Of a DNA stretch of 6,906 nt, positions 1 through 5,894 are shown piece after piece. Source of the DNA: Candidatus Aerophobota bacterium (lineage in GTDB: Bacteria > Aerophobota > Aerophobia > Aerophobales > AE-B3A); NCBI GenBank assembly GCA_030610725.1, contig JAUWRE010000055.1, positions 1-6,906 on the forward strand. The letters are read 5' to 3'. The first letter of the stretch is position 1. The number at the start of each line of letters is the position of its first letter. The position numbers and the translations under genes are program-made. The notes under the pieces were generated by a model that saw nothing but the letters and a program-made list of their open reading frames with translations, was not told the DNA's origin and made no database searches.

Positions 1-13
1 TTGATGCGCATAC

Positions 14-41
14 TTGACTATTTCCCTAGATGAGATAGTAT
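14..41 (+). promoter_or_regulatory. Candidate sigma-70 promoter for the lemA-DUF2207 pair
   Basis: TTGACT at 14-19 matches the -35 consensus at five of six bases. It is followed by a 16-base spacer and TAGTAT at 36-41, which matches the -10 consensus at four of six including the key TA and final T. Transcription would begin near 48, about 33 bases before the LemA ATG. The 8-bp palindrome ATGCGCAT (4-11) abuts the -35 box, and GATGCG recurs just after the -10 box. This is read by eye. Confidence 0.5.
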
Positions 42-80
42 GGATGCGTCTTACCAACATTGCACAGTGAGGTGAAATAA

Positions 81-647
81 ATGATAGGATGGGTGTTATT
101 AGGAATCATGGGTGTAGTGGTTGTAGGTATAGTAATATGGATGATTGCTATTTACAACAAATTGGTGGGTCTTAAATTTCGAGTCGGGCAAGCTTGGTCG
201 GACGTGGATGTACAGCTCAAGAGAAGATATGATTTGGTCCCTAATCTAGTAGAAACAGTGAAAGGATACGCCTCCCATGAGAAGAAAACCCTGGAGGGAG
301 TAACAAAAGCCAGAAGCATGGCCATGCAGGTGACTGAGCCTGGCCAAAAAAAAGGTGAGGCCGAGAATTTTCTTTCCTCGACGCTCAAGAGTCTGTTCGC
401 TATATCCGAAAGCTACCCTGATCTCAAAGCTAATCAAAACTTCCTGGACCTGCAGTCGACATTGTCAAAGCTGGAGGAGGATATCCAGCTTTCTCGCAGA
501 TACTACAACGCGGTAGTCAGAGATATGAACATAATGACCGAAGCTTTCCCCAGCAACTTAATTGCAGGGCGATTCGGATTCAAGAGGGTTGAATACTTCT
601 TGCTTCCTTCAGAATCAGAAAGAGATGTAGTCAAGGTAAAATTTTGA
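81..647 (+). CDS. lemA: LemA family membrane-anchored protein
   Basis: A 188-residue LemA-family protein, the usual length for the family. Residues 4-24 form one hydrophobic N-terminal membrane segment, and the rest is helical and soluble, as in known LemA structures (an extended helical bundle, thought to be mainly extracytoplasmic). Family hallmarks are AWSDVDVQLKRRYDLVPNL (38-56), followed by VKGYASHE, then YPDLKANQNF (112-121), the long helix containing EEDIQLSRRYYNA (132-144), and FPSNLIAGRFGF (156-167). The biochemical role of LemA is not established; it commonly sits beside DUF2207, TPM-domain or M48 peptidase genes, suggesting an envelope function. The ATG at 81 is preceded by TGAGGTGA, a workable ribosome site, and by a promoter. 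The stop lies 22 bp before the DUF2207 start, so the two are almost certainly co-transcribed. Family assignment is firm; function is inferred only. Confidence 0.95.
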   Translation: MIGWVLLGIMGVVVVGIVIWMIAIYNKLVGLKFRVGQAWSDVDVQLKRRYDLVPNLVETVKGYASHEKKTLEGVTKARSMAMQVTEPGQKKGEAENFLSSTLKSLFAISESYPDLKANQNFLDLQSTLSKLEEDIQLSRRYYNAVVRDMNIMTEAFPSNLIAGRFGFKRVEYFLLPSESERDVVKVKF

Positions 648-669
648 TAAGAGTAAAAAGGGAGGGCAC

Positions 670-2397
670 ATGAAGAAGACAAACAAGCTTATTGGTCTGA
701 GTTGTCTTTTGCTGGTCTGTTTCTTCACCTCTAGAGCCAGGGGCTGGACAATTAAGAGCTTCACCTCCGAAATGACCCTTGGCAACGATAGTACTCTTAC
801 CGTCAATGAACATATTACCGTAGATTTTCAATTGGAATCCAAACACGGAATCTACCGGGACATTCCCGTCAGGTACAAGAGAGGAGCTGTCAACTATAAT
901 CTTCGCCTGAAAGTTATCTCAGTAACCGATGGAGATGAAACCGATCACCCCTACGAAATCTCCAGAAAGGGAATCTACACAAGTATAAAAATCGGTGACC
1001 CTTCCCGATATGTTCGAGGAATTCAAACCTATAACGTTTCTTACCAGGTTAAGCGAGGCATCAACTATTTCAATGACCATGATGAGCTCTACTGGAATGT
1101 GACCGGGGATGAGTGGGACGTCACCATCGGCGAGGCGAAAGCCTTGATCAATCTTCCCGATGAAATTGACCAAAAAGAGATAACATGGAAGAGTTTCACT
1201 GGTCCCAGGGGCTCGACCAGTTCCAGGGCCCGAGTTTATTGGGAGGGTTCACGCCTGGTGGCTACCCTGGATAATATAGGACCAAGGGAAGGCCTGACCA
1301 TTGTTGTTTCTATTCCCAAGGGATACTTGAGTGAACCCAGCATCTTCCTCCGGATCTTTTGGCAAGTTCAAGATAACGGATTCTTTCTTGTTCCGGTGAT
1401 AGTCTTTGTCCTGATGTTCCTGCTCTGGTTCACCCGTGGCAGGAACCCCAAAATCGAGCGTTCGATAATGGTCAAATACCGTCCCCCGTCGGAGCTTACC
1501 CCTTCGGAGGCAGGCACCTTGATGGATGAGCGAGCCGATCTAACCGATATCACCGCCATGGCTATTGACCTTGCGGTAAGAGGCTACATGAAGATTAGGC
1601 AGACAACCTCGACCAAACTGCTCTTTCTGTCCAAGAAAGATTACTATTTTACTCTTCTGAAAAAGGATTATGCCAGCGACCGTGATTTGAAAAAACACGA
1701 ACTGTCATTTCTGATGGGAATCTTTGAAAGCGGAGAGACAGAAGTAGCCCTTTCTTCTTTGAAAAACAAATTCCACGCTCATCTTCCGTCCATCAGAAAC
1801 TCGCTCTATCAAGGACTGACAAGAAATGGCTATTTTTCTGGTCGTCCCGATAAGATGAGAAAGGCCTATATGGGTTTCGGCATGGCGCTGATAATAGGTG
1901 GTATTTTCTTGACCCGTTCCTTTGGCAGACTGGATCTAATGATATCCTTTCCTCTTTCAGGAGCTATCGTCATAGCTTTCTCCTTCATAATGCCTCGACT
2001 GAGTGCAAAAGGGGTATTGATGCTTTATGAATTGCTTGGTCTGAAGGAGTTCATCAATAGGGCCGAGAAGGATCGTCTGAAAAGACTATCCAGGGAAGAT
2101 CCTACGGTATTCGATCGAGTTCTCCCCTATGCCATGGTAATGGGAGTAGCTGATGAATGGGCCGAGTCTTTCAAGGATCTGTATAGAGAACCACCCGGCT
2201 GGTATGAATCTTCAGCCTGGCCAGTGACTGGATTCTATACTGCACTTCTGGTGGCAGATCTGGGTGAAGGGCTGCGAACCATGGGTGCTACATTCTCATC
2301 CTCGCCGTCGCGAACCTCCGCAGCATCGGGAGGAAGCGGTTTCAGCGGAGGGTTCAGTGGTGGAGGCTTTGGAGGGGGAGGAGGAGGATCGTGGTAG
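670..2397 (+). CDS. DUF2207 (YciQ-like) membrane protein with Gly-rich C-terminus
   Basis: A 575-residue DUF2207-family membrane protein. Residues 1-25 look like a signal peptide (KK, then a hydrophobic core LIGLSCLLLVCFF, then ARG before W26). Residues 26-220 form the extracytoplasmic beta-rich DUF2207 domain, opening with WTIKSF and including HGIYRDIPVRY (59-69) and DELYWNVTGDEWDV (138-151). A membrane segment lies at about 238-255, followed by basic RGRNPK. A cytoplasmic domain begins with YRPPSELTPSEAGTLMDE (270-287) and ITAMAIDLAVRGYMKI. Two more membrane segments lie at about 399-417 and 423-441, then a cytoplasmic stretch with LYELLGLKEFI and AYVM-like LPYAMVMGVADEW (485-497). The end (554-575) is nearly all Gly, Ser and Phe and finishes GGGGGGSW, a tail typical of this family and of TPM-domain proteins. 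GGGAGG precedes the ATG. Molecular function is unknown; pairing with LemA suggests a shared envelope role. Confidence 0.93.
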   Translation: MKKTNKLIGLSCLLLVCFFTSRARGWTIKSFTSEMTLGNDSTLTVNEHITVDFQLESKHGIYRDIPVRYKRGAVNYNLRLKVISVTDGDETDHPYEISRKGIYTSIKIGDPSRYVRGIQTYNVSYQVKRGINYFNDHDELYWNVTGDEWDVTIGEAKALINLPDEIDQKEITWKSFTGPRGSTSSRARVYWEGSRLVATLDNIGPREGLTIVVSIPKGYLSEPSIFLRIFWQVQDNGFFLVPVIVFVLMFLLWFTRGRNPKIERSIMVKYRPPSELTPSEAGTLMDERADLTDITAMAIDLAVRGYMKIRQTTSTKLLFLSKKDYYFTLLKKDYASDRDLKKHELSFLMGIFESGETEVALSSLKNKFHAHLPSIRNSLYQGLTRNGYFSGRPDKMRKAYMGFGMALIIGGIFLTRSFGRLDLMISFPLSGAIVIAFSFIMPRLSAKGVLMLYELLGLKEFINRAEKDRLKRLSREDPTVFDRVLPYAMVMGVADEWAESFKDLYREPPGWYESSAWPVTGFYTALLVADLGEGLRTMGATFSSSPSRTSAASGGSGFSGGFSGGGFGGGGGGSW

Positions 2398-2551
2398 GTC
2401 AAAACCACTCACCGACACCAGACTATTCGGCAGCAGTGCTTTGAGAAGATTTCTGTTAGTATTCACGCACCAACACTGAATCCCTACCAGCCTCCAGCCT
2501 AAACATTAGGAGTATCTCTGAGTAAAACCTAAAATCCAGAAAGGAGGGTAT
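2398..2551 (+). other. Intergenic spacer with strong ribosome site, no clear terminator
   Basis: This 154-bp spacer separates the DUF2207 gene from the amidase gene on the same strand. I see only weak inverted pairs (CCGA/TCGG around 2413-2431) and no GC-rich hairpin followed by a T-run, so read-through is possible. No convincing -35/-10 pair was found. AAAGGAGG at 2540-2547, four bases before the ATG at 2552, is a near-perfect Shine-Dalgarno sequence for the amidase. Confidence 0.5.
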
Positions 2552-3583
2552 ATGAGTTCTGCCCGGCAAAAAGGTAAACTCCATATATTGGAACCGAGGG
2601 TCTATCAGTACACCTATGGTCCGAACCAGCCCGTATTGCGGGTTGGGAGTGGTGATTCAGTGACTGCTTCCACCATAGATGCTCATGGATTCGACCGTTA
2701 TGGGAACCCATTAAGGAAGTCCCAAAAACAGACAAGCGAGACTACCACCTTTCAAGAGTCCAATCCTCTGGTAGGACCTATCTGGATCGAGGAAGCTCAG
2801 CCAGGTGATTTGCTACAGATAGTCATCAAAAAGATTCTTCTAGATCGAGAATATGCCTTCTCCTCTCTGGAACCTCACTTTGGCGCCCTAACTGGAGAAA
2901 GTAGGGGAAGGGATCTTTTGTTTAATGAGTCTTTGCCAGAAGCTAAATACCACTGGGAGCTTGATTTAGCCGCTCAAACGGGAACCCTGAGACTCCCCAA
3001 GAGTAAGTTGGAGAAAATTCAAATTCCTCTCCATCCTTTCATTGGCTCTATAGGGGTTGCCCCACGATTTGGGCGTGTGGAAACCGCGCTCGTTCCGGGT
3101 GAATACGGGGGAAATATGGATTGCGTGGAAACAAAGGAAGGGACAATCCTTTACCTGCCCATATGGGTGAGAGGAGCGTACCTTTCCTTCGGGGATATTC
3201 ATGCTGCCCAGGGAGACGGAGAAATCTGTGGAGTTGCCCTGGAAACAACTGCTCAGGTAACCTTGAAACTGGAAGTGATTAAGAACAGGACTGCGGAATG
3301 GCCTCGCATAGAGAATCCAACTCACATAATGGTAGCGGGTAGTGCCCGTCCACTTATGGACGCTGTCCGTATTGCTCACGTGGAACTGACAAAATGGTTG
3401 GTTGCCGATTACGGATTCGATAAATGGGAGGCCTTGCAAGTACTCTCGCAAGTCGGTACTATGCGCGTAGGAAATGTGGTGGACCCCAATTATACTATAG
3501 TGGCCAAATTTCCCAAGAAATACCTGCCTTACTATTTGAAAACAGTCCAGGAACTTCTGGATCATAAGAGCGGAGCATCGTGA
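2552..3583 (+). CDS. Acetamidase/formamidase family amidohydrolase
   Basis: A 343-residue member of the FmdA/AmdA acetamidase-formamidase family, which hydrolyses short-chain amides to ammonia and a carboxylate in the cytoplasm. Family signatures are NPLVGPIWIEEAQPGD (71-86), GALTGE (111-116), HPFIGSIGVAP (161-171), GEYGGNMDC (183-191), the highly conserved FGDIHAAQGDGEICGVALE (213-231) that contributes active-site residues, THIMVAG (257-263), and a C-terminal segment with LSQVGTMRVGNVVDP (298-312). Length is within the range of the shorter bacterial members and no signature is missing. The start is fixed by a strong AAAGGAGG site. No amide transporter, FmdB-like zinc-ribbon regulator or nitrogen-regulation gene is adjacent, so the true substrate is open; many family members are annotated as acetamidase without test. 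It is convergent with the GNAT gene, with 27 bp between the stops. Family certain, substrate unknown. Confidence 0.93.
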   Translation: MSSARQKGKLHILEPRVYQYTYGPNQPVLRVGSGDSVTASTIDAHGFDRYGNPLRKSQKQTSETTTFQESNPLVGPIWIEEAQPGDLLQIVIKKILLDREYAFSSLEPHFGALTGESRGRDLLFNESLPEAKYHWELDLAAQTGTLRLPKSKLEKIQIPLHPFIGSIGVAPRFGRVETALVPGEYGGNMDCVETKEGTILYLPIWVRGAYLSFGDIHAAQGDGEICGVALETTAQVTLKLEVIKNRTAEWPRIENPTHIMVAGSARPLMDAVRIAHVELTKWLVADYGFDKWEALQVLSQVGTMRVGNVVDPNYTIVAKFPKKYLPYYLKTVQELLDHKSGAS

Positions 3584-3610
3584 GCGATATGATCGGTGTC
3601 CCTGTTAAGT

Positions 3611-4114
3611 TTAACCACCGGAACCGCCGAAGATTCTCTGCATCAAGTCTACGTCCAAAAGCTTTCCGAACTTTCTTCCTACTTCTCTCATAGTTCCTAT
3701 ATGCACAAATCCGGACGCCTCAAGTAAATGAATACTTGCCTGATTAGTTCCTGCTATTCGAGCAACCACTGTGTGAAGACCCGCGTTCTTACCCTTCTTT
3801 AGAATGGCTCCTAGTAATTTCCTTCCTATTCCTCTACTTCTATATTCTTCTTTAACATACAGCGATATTTCTGCTGTATCGGAATACCCACAACGATCTG
3901 ACCACATATTCAAAGAGGCCCATCCTACGACCAGGCCTTGATGCTCTGCGACTAATATAGGATATTTGGTATTATGTCTGTCAAACCAGACCCTTTGCTC
4001 TTCTATTGGTTTTGGCTGAGTATCTAAGGTTGCTACTGTCTTAATTATAGCTTCATTATATATTTCGGTAATCGCAATCAAATCCTCTCTTCTTGCTTCT
4101 CTTATTGTTAACAT
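3611..4114 (-). CDS. GNAT N-acetyltransferase, phosphinothricin/amino-acid type
   Basis: A 167-residue single-domain GNAT acetyltransferase that would move an acetyl group from acetyl-CoA to an amino group in the cytoplasm. It resembles the phosphinothricin/methionine-sulfoximine acetyltransferase (PAT, MnaT/YncA) branch: IREARREDLIAITEIYNEAI at the N-terminus (4-23), the WASLNMWSDRCGY region (65-77) for substrate binding, AEISLYV (81-87) as the central strand, the acetyl-CoA pyrophosphate loop YRSRGIG (91-97), and TNQASIHLLEASGF (123-136) followed by GTMREVGRKFGK (140-151). The natural substrate of such homologues is often methionine sulfone/sulfoximine or an unknown amine, so resistance should not be assumed. 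GGAG lies seven bases before the ATG, and a TTGACA-17-TAACTT promoter lies about 75 bases upstream, so the gene is probably transcribed alone. Sampled GC (37-42%) is lower than in the amidase. The short FGGSGG tail is unusual but not disruptive. Confidence 0.92.
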   Translation of the reverse strand: MLTIREARREDLIAITEIYNEAIIKTVATLDTQPKPIEEQRVWFDRHNTKYPILVAEHQGLVVGWASLNMWSDRCGYSDTAEISLYVKEEYRSRGIGRKLLGAILKKGKNAGLHTVVARIAGTNQASIHLLEASGFVHIGTMREVGRKFGKLLDVDLMQRIFGGSGG

Positions 4115-4190
4115 CTCTATTCTCCGGTGATATTGCCGGCCTTATAACGTTCAGAATTGGAGGATATCCCAGGTGAGCTTTATCATCAGT

Positions 4191-4219
4191 AAGTTAGGCC
4201 AAATCTCAGTAGCTGTCAA
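4191..4219 (-). promoter_or_regulatory. Candidate sigma-70 promoter for the GNAT gene
   Basis: On the minus strand a perfect TTGACA (-35, at 4219-4214) is followed by a 17-base spacer and TAACTT (-10, at 4196-4191), which keeps the most conserved TA and final T. Transcription would begin near 4184 and leave a leader of about 70 bases before the ATG at 4114. This is the best-formed promoter in the window. It lies just downstream of the REPIN-like element. Confidence 0.6.
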
Positions 4220-4236
4220 TCTGGATTTAGACATAC

Positions 4237-4256
4237 TTAAATCTGAGGACCGACCC
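4237..4256 (+). repeat. REP-like motif, copy A (AGGACCGACCC)
   Basis: The 11-bp core AGGACCGACCC (4246-4256) is preceded by TTAAATCTG. It is one arm of a perfect inverted repeat with 4314-4324 and resembles in layout a second motif, TCAAGACCTGACCCC, at 4380-4394: both have a GAC-rich core ending in ACCC, preceded by an A-rich stretch. Short motifs of this kind are known from genomes carrying REP-associated tyrosine transposases. That link rests on general resemblance, not on a search. Confidence 0.5.
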
Positions 4257-4324
4257 TACCTCTGGTTCTTTTCACAATGAAACGCACAGAATTGCGAGAG
4301 AATCTTTTTCAATGGGTCGGTCCT
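4246..4324. repeat. REPIN-like 79-bp element with 11-bp perfect inverted repeats
   Basis: AGGACCGACCC at 4246-4256 and its exact reverse complement GGGTCGGTCCT at 4314-4324 bracket 57 bases. The inside holds a small extra hairpin (TTTCA/TGAAA, 4270-4282) and no coding capacity. Two REP-type arms in opposite orientation spaced by about 50-70 bases is the layout of a REPIN or a very small MITE. There is no T-run after either arm, so a transcription terminator is less likely, though the folded RNA could protect a transcript end. No flanking target duplication is evident. Confidence 0.55.
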
Positions 4325-4372
4325 ATCACAAGTAATGATACAATTTTTGTAACTATTCACCGCAAAGATAAT

Positions 4373-5452
4373 TCAAGAATCAAGACCTGACCCCATCGAT
4401 GTTCCTTGTAATATGTCGCTTTTAATGTCTGTAGGTCTTTGCCTTTTCGCACTCTCGACGGCGCCAAAAACCATACTCAGACTCTTTATGTTATCCATGC
4501 AAATTGTTTCTGGCTTCTCTCCTGTCCTCACACAGTGGACAAACTCTTTGATTAGACTGGCATGACCTTCTATCTTATCTTTGGCAGCATATTCTGGCAT
4601 TTGTAGATCTTGATAATTAGAAATAAATCCACCAGTTTCGCCTAGTACTTGAACTTGGTAATGCTCAGCACCGTCCCATTTTATACTTCCTTTTTCGCAG
4701 ATTATACGCCACTCACTCGCCCATGGTGTATTGAGTCCTTCTGCACACCAGCTACCGTGGTATGTATAAACAACTCCTCCTGTCATCTGGAAGACTGCCA
4801 CTGCTGAGGCATCATGGTCATACCAGGAACCAGAGGGATTCCATTCTTTGCAGTAAACGGATAGAGGGTCCTTACCAGTAATAAAACGAGCTGCATCAAA
4901 TGTATGGATTGCCATGTCAAGTAGAAGAACATGCTTCATATTATCACGAAAACCGCCAAAATGGACTCCCATATAGAAATCACTATTTATCGTAGTCAGT
5001 CGTCCTAAATCCCCTCGAGACAAAAAGTCTCTCAATCGTCTAATCTGGGCATTGTAGCGATAATTTTGAGTAACAGCAACGAGTTTTCCTGCTTTTTTTG
5101 CTGCAGAAACTATTCTTTTAGCCTTATCCATTGAATCTGCCATAGGTTTTTCCTGTAAGACATGGCAGCCATGATCCAAAGCCTGGAGAGTTACTTCTGT
5201 ATGAGCTTCAGGTGTAGTGCAGTTAAAAACAATATCTGGAGAGGCTTTCTTCAAAACAGAACTAAAATCTGTGCCGATCTCAGTTTTCTCTAATCCATAC
5301 TCAGAAGCTCTTCTTAGGAGGATCTTTTCTTTGAGGTCTGCCAGACCAATAATCTCGAGGTTGGAAATGTCGCCTGCAGCATCGAGCCATCCTTTGCTTA
5401 TACTTCCACAGCCCACAAGAACGGCGGTAACCTTTCCTGATTTGTTATTCAT
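4373..5452 (-). CDS. Gfo/Idh/MocA family NAD(P)-dependent oxidoreductase
   Basis: A 359-residue Gfo/Idh/MocA-family oxidoreductase, typically acting on sugars, inositols or related polyols in the cytoplasm. The N-terminal Rossmann fold shows VTAVLVGCGSIS (8-19) for the dinucleotide, the acidic end of strand two in LADLKEK, and NCTTPEAH (77-84). The family motif QEKPMADS (100-107) includes catalytic-type Lys102, and DMAIHTFDAARFITG (179-193) includes His183 in the C-terminal substrate domain. The substrate cannot be named. I chose the ATG at 5452 over the in-frame ATG at 5479: GAAGG lies four bases before it, the Rossmann strand then begins at residue 8, and the likely promoter would leave only about seven bases before the 5479 codon. 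The last codons (SMGSGLDS) fall in a GGGGTCAGGTCTTGA motif that looks like a dispersed repeat, so the C-terminus may have been rewritten. Sampled GC is about 37-50%, lower than in the aldo/keto reductase upstream. Confidence 0.92.
   Translation of the reverse strand: MNNKSGKVTAVLVGCGSISKGWLDAAGDISNLEIIGLADLKEKILLRRASEYGLEKTEIGTDFSSVLKKASPDIVFNCTTPEAHTEVTLQALDHGCHVLQEKPMADSMDKAKRIVSAAKKAGKLVAVTQNYRYNAQIRRLRDFLSRGDLGRLTTINSDFYMGVHFGGFRDNMKHVLLLDMAIHTFDAARFITGKDPLSVYCKEWNPSGSWYDHDASAVAVFQMTGGVVYTYHGSWCAEGLNTPWASEWRIICEKGSIKWDGAEHYQVQVLGETGGFISNYQDLQMPEYAAKDKIEGHASLIKEFVHCVRTGEKPETICMDNIKSLSMVFGAVESAKRQRPTDIKSDILQGTSMGSGLDS
4380..4394 (+). repeat. REP-like motif, copy C, overlapping the oxidoreductase 3' end
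   Basis: TCAAGACCTGACCCC on the plus strand reads GGGGTCAGGTCTTGA on the minus strand, where it encodes residues near the end of the oxidoreductase; the stop follows at 4373-4375. I recall this string as a recurrent intergenic motif in genomes with REP-associated transposases, but could not search for it. It lies 55 bp from the REPIN-like element and shares its GACC/ACCC character. Confidence 0.4.
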
Positions 5453-5456
5453 CTTA

Positions 5457-5461
5457 CCTTC
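5457..5461 (-). promoter_or_regulatory. Ribosome binding site deciding the oxidoreductase start
   Basis: On the minus strand AAAGAAGGTAAG precedes the ATG at 5452, placing GAAGG four bases upstream. The alternative ATG at 5479 is preceded only by TAGAAAAGA, a poor match. This favours the shorter protein. Confidence 0.55.
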
Positions 5462-5492
5462 TTTATCGAGGCGGTTCATTCTTTTCTAAAAT

Positions 5493-5519
5493 ATTTTAAG
5501 AAGAGATTAAATTAATCAA
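5493..5519 (-). promoter_or_regulatory. Candidate promoter for the Gfo/Idh/MocA gene
   Basis: Reading the minus strand, TTGATT (5519-5514) is followed by a 15-base spacer and TAAAAT (5498-5493), which matches the -10 consensus at five of six bases. The spacer is short of optimal. Transcription would start near 5486, giving a leader of about 34 bases to the 5452 ATG. Confidence 0.35.
5505..5517. promoter_or_regulatory. 13-bp palindrome, possible operator
   Basis: GATTAAATTAATC is a perfect 6+1+6 palindrome overlapping the -35 box and spacer of the candidate oxidoreductase promoter. A repressor bound there would block polymerase. No regulator gene is present in the window, and AT-rich palindromes of this size can arise by chance. 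Confidence 0.3.
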
Positions 5520-5894
5520 CGCTTTTGCTTCTCGGAAGCCTTCCTTTTCCAGGCCAACAGACCTATTTATTTTCTCATCTTCTCACTTCCCTTCAAAACC
5601 GTATTTTAGCTCCTCCCCTACCAATGGCACTAGTTTTTCTATCGTGATTCTTACACTTGAATGACCTGCCCCCTTATTGTACCAGGTTCGCTTCGGTCTA
5701 CTGGATAGGTGGCAGTGCCTTAATCGGCCGGAATCACCACGACATCCTTCCCAGAGCGGTTTTGACTATTGGAGCAAGCGAAGGAAAGTTGTGTCTTCAT
5801 TATGGCTATCTTGCCACCTTGGGCAACCCTCAAGGAAAGGACAAAGCTACGAGCCCTCAGGTAACCTGTGGTTCAACTTGGGAACCGATACTTC

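Larger units (their letters stand above)
5480..5894. other. 415-bp gap with no supportable gene
   Basis: Between the aldo/keto reductase stop and the oxidoreductase start there is no gene I can defend. Near 5490-5520 are a promoter-like pair and a palindrome. Positions 5586-5765 on the minus strand form a 60-codon stretch free of stops, without an ATG, ending in protein-like residues VRITIEKLVPLVGEELKYGF; it could be the remnant of a decayed gene. The plus strand carries overlapping open frames (for example 5657-5917) without a ribosome site, running into the convergent reductase gene. GACCTGCCCCC at 5663-5673 loosely resembles the REP-like motif at 4380-4394. No terminator with a clear T-run is seen for the reductase. 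Confidence 0.5.

Noticed and set aside
2264..2479. Plus-strand open frame overlapping the DUF2207 3' end
   Set aside because: It is a frame-shifted reading of the glycine codon run and adjacent spacer, with arginine/glutamate-rich low-complexity product and no ribosome site.
2966..3565. 199-codon minus-strand open frame inside the amidase gene
   Set aside because: It lies entirely antisense to a well-conserved acetamidase/formamidase reading frame, and its translation shows no family features.
3604..3615. Inverted repeat GTTAA-GT-TTAAC between the convergent amidase and GNAT genes as a bidirectional terminator
   Set aside because: The stem is five AT-rich pairs with a two-base loop, too weak to terminate transcription.
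3611..4114. Calling the GNAT gene an antibiotic or herbicide resistance gene (bar/pat)
   Set aside because: It shares the PAT-type architecture, but many such homologues act on amino-acid analogues or unknown amines, and nothing nearby supports a resistance role.
4246..4324. Intrinsic terminator for the oxidoreductase
   Set aside because: The loop of 57 bases is far too long and neither arm is followed by a T-run.
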